Below the pieces are notes generated by a model that ran no database searches, had not been told where the DNA came from, and worked only from the letters and a program-made list of their open reading frames with translations. DNA of 45,025 bases from Bacilli bacterium (lineage in GTDB: Bacteria > Bacillota_I > Bacilli_A > RF39 > UBA660). Shown one piece after another: positions 8,721 to 15,409 of the stretch (positions are counted from its first letter, which is position 1; each line of letters opens with the position of its first letter). The position numbers and the translations under genes were made by a program. Location of the stretch: contig JAFRZY010000003.1 in NCBI GenBank assembly GCA_017442305.1, positions 1-45,025 on the forward strand. The letters are read 5' to 3'.

Positions 8721-10691
8721 ATGCGAAAAAAAACTTTTTATGTTTGTATAAGTATTGTAATTCTTTTTTTTGTAGTAGTAATAATGAGAATAGGGTATTT
8801 AGCATTTTTTAAAGGCAATTTTTATCAAACAAAATTAAAAGAAAAAACCGAAATATATTTAGAGGGATTATCGTCACCTCGCGGTAGAATATTAGATGTT
8901 AATGGCAAGGTCATAGTTGATAACATTGGAATAAAACAAGTTGTTTACAATAAATTAAGTGGCATAAATACGCAAGAAGAAATAGAAATTGCGTATAAAC
9001 TGGCTAATATGCTAACGATAAACTATGAAGAAAACGTTTATGAAACAAAAAAGTTCTGGTTAATTAATAATAAAGATACTGCTAAATCTTTGATAACTGA
9101 AGAAGAGTACCGACTTTTGGAAGAAAGAAAAATCACAATGGATGAAATAAACTCATTAAAATATGAAAGGGTTACGGATAAATTACTAGAAGTATACTCA
9201 GTTATTGATAGAAAAGCTGCCCATATTTATGCTCTTATGAATAAGGGGTATTCTTATGAAAAGAAAATAATTACAACTGAAGTAAGTGATTTTGAATATG
9301 CAAAGATAATGGAAGCTAAAATAAAAGGAATCACCGGAGAAATGAGTTGGGAAAGAACTTATCCGTATGGCGATTCTCTAAAAACAATTTTAGGTTCAGT
9401 AGGAGGTGTACCTGCTGAAGAAAAAACATATTATTTAAATAATGGTTATAGTTTAAATGATATCGTTGGTATTAGTTATCTTGAAAAAGAATACGAAGAA
9501 TATTTACGAGGAGAAAAAGCTTTATATAAGGTAAATAAAGATAATACGCTTACTATTATTAAAGAAGCGAAAAAGGGTAATGATTTAATCTTATCAATTG
9601 ATATTGAAATTCAAATGAAAGTAGAAGAAATACTAAAAGAAAAAATTTTGATAGCAAAAAGTGAAGCTAACACTGAATATTATAAAGAAAGTTATGCTGT
9701 AATAAGTGAACCTGACACTGGAGCTATCAAAGCCATGGCGGGGATTCGTCTTATTGGTGATAAACAAAATCCTTCATGGCAAGATGTGTCAACAAATATA
9801 ATTAATACATCTTATACTCCGGGCTCTGTAGTAAAAGCAGCTTCTATGACTGTTGGTTATAAAGAAAATGTAATAGAAAAGGGTAAAAAAATTAAGGATG
9901 GTTGTGTTAAATTATATTTGGTTCCAGAAAAATGTTCATATAAAAAATTAGGCTATTTAGATGATATTGGAGCTTTAAGAAATTCTTCTAATTACTACCA
10001 ATTTATGATTGCTATTAATCTTGTGGGTCAAAAATATAAGTCAAATATGGAACTTAAAGTTAGTGAAGAACACTTTAAAATTTATCGTGATGTATTTGCC
10101 TCTTTTGGTTTAGGTGTTAAAACCGGTATAGATCTACCTAATGAGCAAGTAGGTATTACTGGAAAAAAAGTAGCTGCAGATTTGCTCTTAAATTTAGCTA
10201 TTGGGCAATATGATACGTACACACCAATTGAATTAGTCCAGTACATAAATACTGTAGCAAATAATGGAATTAAAAAAAGGCCAACTTTAATGCATAAAGT
10301 AGTAAATAATTTCAATAAGCCTATACTAGAAAATAAATATCCAGAACTTAGTAAAGTAGATATTAAAGAAGAAAATATTTTAAGAATTAAACAGGGATTA
10401 CATGAGGTTTTAACTTTAGGAACCGGAAGAGGACATATAGATGTAAAATATAATCCTGCAGGTAAGACTGGAACTAGTGAATCTTTTTATGATTCAAATT
10501 CCGATGGTAAAGCAGATGTAGCTACTATATCATCTTTGTTTGTCGGATTTGCACCAGTAGACGATCCTAAATACAGTATAGTGGTAATTAGCCCTAATGT
10601 TAGTCATAATAATACCAATTTTGAATATAAATCTAAAGTAAATAGGCATATAAGTAAGTCTATAACAGATTTTCTCTTTGAAAATTACTAA
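8721..10691 (+). CDS. Class B penicillin-binding protein 2 (MrdA/PbpA-type transpeptidase)
   Basis: Monofunctional peptidoglycan transpeptidase, membrane-anchored by one N-terminal segment (about residues 6-28). The dimerisation (pedestal) domain follows with the SPRGRILDVNG motif. The catalytic domain has all three penicillin-binding motifs: SVVK with nucleophile Ser369, SSN at 422-424 and KTG at 582-584. The segment SKYPYG/YPYGDSLKTILG-type linker and an overall 656 residues fit PBP2/PbpA of the elongation or outgrowth complex rather than the division PBP. The ATG was chosen over a TTG one codon earlier because AGGTGG lies at the right distance. The neighbouring rpmG promoter lies in its last codons. 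SpoVD-like roles in spore cortex synthesis are possible, but no PASTA domain is visible. Confidence 0.88.
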   Translation: MRKKTFYVCISIVILFFVVVIMRIGYLAFFKGNFYQTKLKEKTEIYLEGLSSPRGRILDVNGKVIVDNIGIKQVVYNKLSGINTQEEIEIAYKLANMLTINYEENVYETKKFWLINNKDTAKSLITEEEYRLLEERKITMDEINSLKYERVTDKLLEVYSVIDRKAAHIYALMNKGYSYEKKIITTEVSDFEYAKIMEAKIKGITGEMSWERTYPYGDSLKTILGSVGGVPAEEKTYYLNNGYSLNDIVGISYLEKEYEEYLRGEKALYKVNKDNTLTIIKEAKKGNDLILSIDIEIQMKVEEILKEKILIAKSEANTEYYKESYAVISEPDTGAIKAMAGIRLIGDKQNPSWQDVSTNIINTSYTPGSVVKAASMTVGYKENVIEKGKKIKDGCVKLYLVPEKCSYKKLGYLDDIGALRNSSNYYQFMIAINLVGQKYKSNMELKVSEEHFKIYRDVFASFGLGVKTGIDLPNEQVGITGKKVAADLLLNLAIGQYDTYTPIELVQYINTVANNGIKKRPTLMHKVVNNFNKPILENKYPELSKVDIKEENILRIKQGLHEVLTLGTGRGHIDVKYNPAGKTGTSESFYDSNSDGKADVATISSLFVGFAPVDDPKYSIVVISPNVSHNNTNFEYKSKVNRHISKSITDFLFENY

Positions 10692-10705
10692 TTTTCTGTT
10701 ATAAT
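10677..10705 (+). promoter_or_regulatory. rpmG-efp promoter
   Basis: TTTGAA and TATAAT are 17 bases apart, and TGT forms an extended -10. The promoter overlaps the stop codon of the penicillin-binding protein gene. Confidence 0.65.
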
Positions 10706-10737
10706 ACTTATGGACTTGAAAAAGGAGGTAAGAAATT

Positions 10738-10902
10738 ATGGCTAAAAACGAAAATAGAAACTATGTTACAATGAGATGTAGTGAATGTAAAACAGAATTA
10801 CGTCCAACTAACAAAAATAAGAAAAATACTCCAGAACGTTTAGAAATCAAAAAATATTGCAAGAAATGTAAAAAAGTTACAGCTGCAGTAGAAAAGAAAT
10901 AG
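10738..10902 (+). CDS. rpmG: 50S ribosomal protein L33
   Basis: A 54-residue basic protein of the large ribosomal subunit. It has the family pattern NYVTMRCSECK with two CxxC pairs (Cys14/Cys17 and Cys41/Cys44), so this is the zinc-binding form of L33. The C-terminal KKYCKKCKKVT matches the family end. AAGGAGG precedes the ATG at ideal spacing, and an extended -10 promoter lies about 35 bases upstream. It is followed 15 bases later by efp, so the two translation genes probably share a transcript. Many Firmicutes also carry a zinc-free L33 paralogue; none is seen in this window. Confidence 0.93.
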   Translation: MAKNENRNYVTMRCSECKTELRPTNKNKKNTPERLEIKKYCKKCKKVTAAVEKK

Positions 10903-10917
10903 TAGAAAGGTGATCCT

Positions 10918-11478
10918 ATGAACATTAATATTAATGATATTAAAAATGGAATGACTATCATTATTGACGGAAATTTATGTTTAATTCAAGAGTTTCAACA
11001 TGTTAAGCCTGGTAAAGGACCTGCTTTTGTACGTATCAAATTAAAAAATTTAAGAACTGGATCAATTGTTGAAAACACATATAATACTAATATTAAAGTA
11101 GAAAGAGCACATGTTGATCGTATGGCAATGCAATATTTATATAGTGATGGAGAAAACTATGTATTTATGAATAATGAAACATATGAACAATTAGAAGTTC
11201 CAGCAAGTAAATTAGAAGAAGAAAAGAAATTCATTAAAGAAGGATTAGACATTCAAATTAACTCTTATAATGGAGAAATAATTGGTATTGAACTTCCTGA
11301 AAAAATCGAATTCGAAGTAATTGAAACAGAACCAGCCGTTAAAGGTAATACTACTAATAACGCTCAAAAAGATGCTAAAATCGAAACTGGTTATGTTGTT
11401 AAAGTACCTTTATTTATTAATGAAGGGGAAAGAATTATTATTTCAACTAAGGACGGAAAATATTCAAGTAGAGCATAA
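10918..11478 (+). CDS. efp: Translation elongation factor P
   Basis: EF-P enters the ribosomal E site and rescues ribosomes stalled at consecutive prolines. The tRNA-mimicking protein has its three beta domains in 186 residues. The modification loop reads KPGKGPAF with Lys33 at the tip, matching the position modified in Firmicutes. VERAHVDRMAMQYLY and the C-terminal GERIIISTKDGKYSSRA are family signatures. AAAGGTGAT is the ribosome binding site. The gene lies just behind rpmG, and its stop codon is inside the loop of its own terminator. The modifying enzyme gene is not visible here. Confidence 0.96.
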   Translation: MNININDIKNGMTIIIDGNLCLIQEFQHVKPGKGPAFVRIKLKNLRTGSIVENTYNTNIKVERAHVDRMAMQYLYSDGENYVFMNNETYEQLEVPASKLEEEKKFIKEGLDIQINSYNGEIIGIELPEKIEFEVIETEPAVKGNTTNNAQKDAKIETGYVVKVPLFINEGERIIISTKDGKYSSRA

Positions 11479-11491
11479 TTGCTCTTTTTTT
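11470..11491 (+). terminator. efp terminator containing the stop codon
   Basis: AGAGCA and TGCTCT pair around TAAT and are followed by a T run. The TAA stop of efp straddles the stem and loop, so no spare bases separate gene and terminator. Confidence 0.85.
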
Positions 11492-11533
11492 ATTTCTAAA
11501 AATATGATAGGATAAGCATCACTAGGGGGTATT

Positions 11534-12082
11534 ATGAAAGAAAAAGAAGAATTGTTTTTGCAAAAATTAACTGATGAAGATATTTTTAGAGGATATAGAC
11601 AAATTATTGAAATTAATAGTGAATATTATGCCACATATATTATTAACATTATGAATTACGCTATAAAAAAATCTAGATTAATAATATTTAAAGATCAATT
11701 AAGGGTTATTTTAAATTTGCTTGTTTATAAATATAATACATTTTTATATCCGGAGTATAAAAATGTAGAACTTGAAGACGAATTTAGAGCAGTATATCAT
11801 TTTATTAAAGACTTTAAAAATATTCAAAGAGAATTTGCCTCTTTATTAGGTAAAGATATATATACGCCAGAAGAAGCTGCTGATTTATATTTATATTATT
11901 TTACTTTATTAACCATACATAATAATATTTTTGATAAGTTTGAAGATGAATTAAAAAAAGATAATCTTGCTAATATGCGATTTAATTTATATTTTCCTTA
12001 TGATACGACAATTAGTGATGATATTACTACTTTTCAAGGCGTAACTAAAATGGTTCGGAATTTAAAAAAAGAAGATAATTAG
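11534..12082 (+). CDS. Unknown helical protein
   Basis: A 182-residue protein that I do not recognise. It is rich in Ile, Leu, Tyr and charged residues, has no signal peptide and no clear membrane segment, and looks almost entirely helical. Aromatic clusters recur (EYYATYIINIMNY, LYLYYFTLL). No catalytic motif is evident. GGGGG precedes the ATG by a few bases. It faces an equally unknown gene (stop at 12086), and the two share a perfect bidirectional terminator. Base composition matches the neighbours, so there is no sign of recent transfer. I would call it hypothetical. Confidence 0.7.
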   Translation: MKEKEELFLQKLTDEDIFRGYRQIIEINSEYYATYIINIMNYAIKKSRLIIFKDQLRVILNLLVYKYNTFLYPEYKNVELEDEFRAVYHFIKDFKNIQREFASLLGKDIYTPEEAADLYLYYFTLLTIHNNIFDKFEDELKKDNLANMRFNLYFPYDTTISDDITTFQGVTKMVRNLKKEDN

Positions 12083-12104
12083 TTATTAGTAATTATCTTC
12101 TTTT
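12067..12104. terminator. Shared bidirectional terminator
   Basis: A perfect 14-bp inverted repeat (AAAAGAAGATAATT with its complement) surrounds a 10-base loop that holds both convergent stop codons. Its ends give T runs on either strand, so it ends both flanking genes. Confidence 0.85.
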
Positions 12105-12490
12105 ATATTTTTTAATATAGTTTGGTAATTTCTTTTTTCCAATTCTGTAATAATAAATTTATTGTTTACCATAATGTCATGTAACTCGTCACTAATGCTT
12201 TGATTTTGTAATTTGTCTAAAAATTCTAATTGATCTTTTGTGTAATAATTTTTATCTTCGTTATTTAAATTGAAACTGTCTGGATAATCAAAACACATTT
12301 TTAGAACACTAGAAAAATCATGAGCATGTTGATGTTTATTACCAATATTAAATGAATAATACAAACTAGTTTTAGCGTAATTTTCAAAAATCCAATCAGT
12401 AGGGACAGGATTATTAAATATTTCGCCAGAATTAAAATCCATATCTTTCCATAAGCCGTCTTCTAAATATTGCGGAACAATTTTTTTCAT
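12086..12490 (-). CDS. Unknown small protein
   Basis: A 134-residue soluble protein of unknown function. It has Trp-rich N-terminal segments (DGLWKDMDF, PTDWIFENYAKTSLYYSFN), a histidine cluster (KHQHAHDFS) around residues 53-59 and an acidic, Asn-rich middle. No signal peptide or membrane segment is present. GAGTGG precedes the ATG on the reverse strand. The histidines might bind metal, but that is only a guess. It converges on the unknown gene ending at 12082 and shares its terminator. Composition is like that of its neighbours. Confidence 0.65.
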   Translation of the reverse strand: MKKIVPQYLEDGLWKDMDFNSGEIFNNPVPTDWIFENYAKTSLYYSFNIGNKHQHAHDFSSVLKMCFDYPDSFNLNNEDKNYYTKDQLEFLDKLQNQSISDELHDIMVNNKFIITELEKRNYQTILKNIKEDNY

Positions 12491-12537
12491 TTAACCACTC
12501 CTATAATTATAATACCAAATTTTAAATTATAATAAAT

Positions 12538-12560
12538 AAAAAAACGACTAAAAGTCGCTT
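12538..12560 (-). terminator. tRNA-Arg terminator
   Basis: Read on the reverse strand, CGACT and AGTCG pair around TTT and are followed by seven T, about 10 bases after the encoded CCA end. Confidence 0.8.
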
Positions 12561-12570
12561 TATTATTAAA

Positions 12571-12647
12571 TGGTGACCCCGAGGTGATTCGAACACCTGA
12601 CCGATCGCTTAGAAGGCGATTGCTCTATCCAGCTGAGCTACGAGGTC
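12571..12647 (-). tRNA. tRNA-Arg (anticodon UCU)
   Basis: A complete 77-base tRNA with an encoded CCA tail. The acceptor stem GACCTCG/CGGGGTC has one G-U pair. The D arm reads AGCTCAGCTGGATAGAGC. The anticodon arm ATCGC-CTTCTAA-GCGAT places TCT at positions 34-36. The T arm is GGTGTTCGAATCACC. UCU reads AGA, the Arg codon favoured in this AT-rich DNA. It is a single gene with its own promoter and terminator. Confidence 0.97.
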
Positions 12648-12661
12648 GTCAACTAATAATG

Positions 12662-12690
12662 ATTATATAATAAAATACGAAAATTAGCAA
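12662..12690 (-). promoter_or_regulatory. tRNA-Arg promoter
   Basis: On the reverse strand TTGCTA and a perfect TATAAT are 17 bases apart, with the -10 about 15 bases before the mature tRNA 5' end. Confidence 0.8.
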
Positions 12691-12729
12691 TCTTTTTTTA
12701 CGTTTATATTTAAAATCTGGTAAAAAATA

Positions 12730-12758
12730 TTGACTATAAAATAATCTTATTTCATAAT
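12730..12758 (+). promoter_or_regulatory. Promoter of unknown gene at 12775
   Basis: TTGACT and CATAAT have a 17-base spacer. The expected start point falls close to the GGTGAT ribosome binding site, so the leader would be very short. Confidence 0.5.
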
Positions 12759-12774
12759 TAAGATGGTGATAAAT

Positions 12775-13455
12775 ATGAATATTATGCAAAATATTAAAGA
12801 TTATCAGCAAACTTTTAGCGCTTTAACTAAAGATGGAATAACTCTTGATGAATACTTAGAAGAAAATAATATCCCTGCTTTAGAATTTTTGCGTTATGTC
12901 GGATTAAATGAATACTTAGTAAAAGAATTTAATTATGATGAAATGACTAAATTAGCTATGCGCTTTGCGAGTGGCAAATTACCTAGGCTATCAACACAAT
13001 TTTATGTTAGTCGAAATACTATTGCAATAGATAATAATTGTGGAAGTATTATTATTAATCGAGATGATGTTACATTTATTGATGAAAGTAAAGAAATTCT
13101 TGTTAATGGTATTTCAGAAATTCTAGATACTACAACTTATAGCCTTACATACTCTAATATAAACAAAAAAAATATAATAGTTGAAAATATCGAAACTGAT
13201 GATAGAAAAATTTTAAAGGTAAAAGCCCATCAAACTATATATAAAAATGACGGTGAAGTTATCTCGGATAATTTATATGATATGACTATTAATTACGCTA
13301 ATAATTTAAGAATAAAAAATTTAATATTTCGAGCTATAAACTCTAATAGTATTTTAACTGTACCAGCAAAAGTTATTGAATCAATAAAGGCTGGTAATTT
13401 AAAGCGAGAAGATGTAGAAATTTCCTGGAGTTTTAATAATCAACAAAAAAAATAA
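12775..13455 (+). CDS. Unknown protein, 226 residues
   Basis: I do not recognise this protein. The ATG at 12775 was chosen because GGTGAT, the usual ribosome binding site here, lies five bases ahead; an in-frame ATG at 12763 precedes that site and lacks its own. The N-terminal third is helical and acidic (DGITLDEYLEENNIPALEFL). The rest alternates beta-type segments (GSIIINRDDVTFI, ILVNGISEI) and a basic C-terminus ending in SWSFNNQQKK. There is no signal peptide, membrane segment or clear catalytic motif. It is a single-gene unit with promoter and terminator, facing gerM. Composition matches the neighbours. Confidence 0.7.
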   Translation: MNIMQNIKDYQQTFSALTKDGITLDEYLEENNIPALEFLRYVGLNEYLVKEFNYDEMTKLAMRFASGKLPRLSTQFYVSRNTIAIDNNCGSIIINRDDVTFIDESKEILVNGISEILDTTTYSLTYSNINKKNIIVENIETDDRKILKVKAHQTIYKNDGEVISDNLYDMTINYANNLRIKNLIFRAINSNSILTVPAKVIESIKAGNLKREDVEISWSFNNQQKK

Positions 13456-13480
13456 AGTTTCTAAAAAAGAAACTTTATTT
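13451..13480. terminator. Bidirectional terminator between unknown gene and gerM
   Basis: A perfect 11-bp stem (AATAAAGTTTC and its complement) around a seven-base loop has an A run on one side and a T run on the other. It holds the stop of the forward gene and abuts the stop of gerM. Confidence 0.8.
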
Positions 13481-14413
13481 TTAATTTACGGCTGCAACTT
13501 GTACGCCATCGACATTAAAACTAATGTTTTTAATATCATATGAATCTCTAATGGATAGAGCAATAGAATATTTTACTTCTTCTAAAATAGATTTTTCTGA
13601 AAAATTATCAAAAACATAATTATTAAAGCTTAAAGAAATTGAATCTTCTAATATTTCATATTCAGTTAGTTCAACATTAGTGGCCAGAAAACTAATTAAA
13701 TTTGTTTGATTAATTGGGGCTGTTTTTAATTCTTCAATAATAACTTCTATTTTTTCTTTGTTATTATTTGATACTTTAGTTACAGGAACATAGTAATAAT
13801 TATCATTATGTTTACTCAAGTAATATGATGTTATGCTATTTACATTTTTAAAACTAGTTAAATCATAAATTTTATTAATACCAAAAGATCTATCTAATAC
13901 ATTTGGGAGTAAATTGTTGTTATTTGGTAATTTAGTTAACTTTTCTCCATCTATAAAAATCATTATACTTTCGATTTCTTCAATCTCTGTTAAAGAATAG
14001 ATTATAGCTTCTAACATTTTTTCAGCATTCTTATCACTGATGTTTAATAATTCTTTTGAAAAATTTACTTTTAATAACTTATTTTCAAGCGATATGTCTA
14101 ATATTTTTGTATTAGCTGGTATAATAGCTTTAAAGCCTTCAGGTATATAATCGTTTTTTTTGCTGCCAATTATTAATGATTCTAATATTTCTTTAGCTAA
14201 TTTTATCGAATCTTTTTCAGTCTTTAAAATATTGGTTCTAGCAACATATTCGTTATTATCTATTAAATAGATTGGGGTTGTTTCAACATCTATATATGAT
14301 AGGCTTTCTTTAATTTCTTTGTCATTATTTTCTGGAAAGAAGTACAGAAGGCCTAAAATTATAAGGGCTAAAGTGGCGATAATTATCCTTTTATAAGCGC
14401 TCTTTTTTAACAT
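13481..14413 (-). CDS. gerM: GerM-domain sporulation/germination protein
   Basis: A 310-residue membrane-anchored protein with two GerM-type domains, the arrangement of Bacillus GerM, which acts in spore formation and germination. The start at 14413 follows TAGGTGAT directly; a longer frame begins 15 codons upstream but has no such site. Residues 8-27 form one membrane segment. Bacillus GerM is a lipoprotein, but no lipobox Cys is visible here, so this one seems to stay anchored by its segment. The two domains (about 55-165 and 195-305) share the pattern of a beta strand, a helix with SIxxAKxxLESL and an ISLENKLLKVNFSKELL-type strand pair. It lies just downstream of gerE on the same strand with a terminator between them. 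Confidence 0.8.
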   Translation of the reverse strand: MLKKSAYKRIIIATLALIILGLLYFFPENNDKEIKESLSYIDVETTPIYLIDNNEYVARTNILKTEKDSIKLAKEILESLIIGSKKNDYIPEGFKAIIPANTKILDISLENKLLKVNFSKELLNISDKNAEKMLEAIIYSLTEIEEIESIMIFIDGEKLTKLPNNNNLLPNVLDRSFGINKIYDLTSFKNVNSITSYYLSKHNDNYYYVPVTKVSNNNKEKIEVIIEELKTAPINQTNLISFLATNVELTEYEILEDSISLSFNNYVFDNFSEKSILEEVKYSIALSIRDSYDIKNISFNVDGVQVAAVN

Positions 14414-14459
14414 ACAATCACCTATAATAAATATATTAATATATTTTGTTTTTAGCACA

Positions 14460-14482
14460 AAAAAAGTCTCTTTTGAGACTTT
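14460..14482 (-). terminator. gerE terminator
   Basis: AAAGTCTC and GAGACTTT pair around a four-base loop. On the reverse strand a T run follows, so this ends gerE before gerM. Confidence 0.8.
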
Positions 14483-14693
14483 ATTTTTCTAAAGTGATTT
14501 CTCCTAATTTTAACAATTCAACAACAGCTTGAGCTCTTCCTTTAACTCCTAATTTTTGCATTGCGTTAGAAATATGGTTTCTAACAGTTTTTTCGCTTAT
14601 GCCTAAAAATAGAGCAATTTCACTTGTTGATTTATTTAAAACTAAAAGTTCAAACACTTCGTGTTCTCTTGTAGTTAAAATACTTTTTTTCAT
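14481..14693 (-). CDS. gerE: GerE, late mother-cell transcription regulator
   Basis: A 70-residue LuxR-type helix-turn-helix protein nearly superimposable on Bacillus GerE. It contains LTTREHEVFELLV, then EIALFLGISEKTVRNHISN (the recognition region) and KLGVKGRAQAVVELLK. The whole protein is the DNA-binding domain, as in true GerE. In Bacillus it tunes coat gene expression in the mother cell after sigma-K becomes active. The ATG was chosen because GAGG lies seven bases before it; a GTG four codons earlier is possible. A sigma-K-type promoter about 50 bases upstream agrees with this timing. The gene sits between spoIIIAH and gerM in a sporulation cluster. Confidence 0.95.
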   Translation of the reverse strand: MKKSILTTREHEVFELLVLNKSTSEIALFLGISEKTVRNHISNAMQKLGVKGRAQAVVELLKLGEITLEK

Positions 14694-14740
14694 ATATTTC
14701 CTCACTTTCTTCTACAATGAGTTTTTTTAATACTTCATAA

Positions 14741-14767
14741 TATTTTATGAGGAAAAATACATATGGT
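14741..14767 (-). promoter_or_regulatory. Sigma-K-type promoter of gerE
   Basis: On the reverse strand AC, a 16-base spacer and CATAAAATA fit the sigma-K consensus AC-N16-CATANNNTA exactly. Bacillus gerE is transcribed by sigma-K, so the match is meaningful although derived from sequence alone. Confidence 0.7.
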
Positions 14768-14790
14768 GAGCAAAATGGCGTAAAAAAGTA

Positions 14791-15288
14791 TTAATTTTGG
14801 AACTTAACTGTAATATACATTCTTACATCATACATACTTTGAACGGTTCTAATTATTTTGTTAGCAATCTCCGGGGAATGATCATTACTAGCAATTACAA
14901 TGCTTATTTGATCTCCGTCAATTTTTACAAAACTATCTAGTTTATGAGTCTCTTTAATTTTTGCTTCTATTTCATCTTCTTTACCCTTATTTGTATTTAA
15001 AGCTTGTAAAGAATTATAAGCATCATTTTTTTCTTCAAGAGTAGCACTGTCATCAAGTAATACTGTTTGCAACTTTTCCATTTCCGCTAAAACGTTTTCT
15101 TCTTCTTGAACGCGAAGTGCTACTAAAACGTTACTACTAGACACCTCAACTGTAGCAACATCTTCTTTATTATTTACATCTTGAGCCAATGCGGCAAGTG
15201 CATCATCTGACATTGTTAAATAATAAATACTTAATACTAATATAAGTGAAAAAAGTGTTATAAACCATAAATTTTGTTTATTTATCAT
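14791..15288 (-). CDS. spoIIIAH: Stage III sporulation protein AH
   Basis: A 165-residue bitopic protein matching SpoIIIAH, the mother-cell partner of forespore SpoIIQ in the channel across the engulfment space. The N-terminus NKQNLWFITLFSLILVLSIYYLT is the conserved membrane segment. A charged coiled-coil stretch (about 60-110) follows, then the YscJ/FliF-like ring-building domain ending in IIRTVQSMYDVRMYITVKF. GGAGGG precedes the ATG. In Bacillus it is the last gene of the eight-gene spoIIIA operon; here it stands alone beside gerE. Either the operon is split or the other genes are elsewhere. Confidence 0.88.
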   Translation of the reverse strand: MINKQNLWFITLFSLILVLSIYYLTMSDDALAALAQDVNNKEDVATVEVSSSNVLVALRVQEEENVLAEMEKLQTVLLDDSATLEEKNDAYNSLQALNTNKGKEDEIEAKIKETHKLDSFVKIDGDQISIVIASNDHSPEIANKIIRTVQSMYDVRMYITVKFQN

Positions 15289-15315
15289 AAATATCCCTCC
15301 TAGTAAATCTATTAA

Positions 15316-15343
15316 ATAATATGGGCTTTTCCTAAAAATATGA
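15316..15343 (-). promoter_or_regulatory. Possible sigma-E promoter of spoIIIAH
   Basis: On the reverse strand TCATATT and CATATTAT lie 13 bases apart. The first fits the sigma-E -35 pattern and the second matches six of eight bases of the -10 (CATACAMT). The spacer is one base short of the usual 14-15, so this is tentative. Confidence 0.4.
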
Positions 15344-15363
15344 AAAATTTTTATTAAAAAAAA

Positions 15364-15392
15364 GGAAAACTAATATTTTTCGGCAATATAAG
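15364..15392 (+). promoter_or_regulatory. Shared upstream motif / promoter of the bacteriocin cassette
   Basis: GGAAAA and TATAAG are 17 bases apart, and the 13-base string AATATAAGAATGA stands just before the ribosome binding site. The same elements at the same spacing precede the YhcG-type nuclease gene at 37688. The -35-like box does not fit the standard TTGACA. Confidence 0.5.
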
Positions 15393-15409
15393 AATGAAGG
15401 GAGGTTTTA

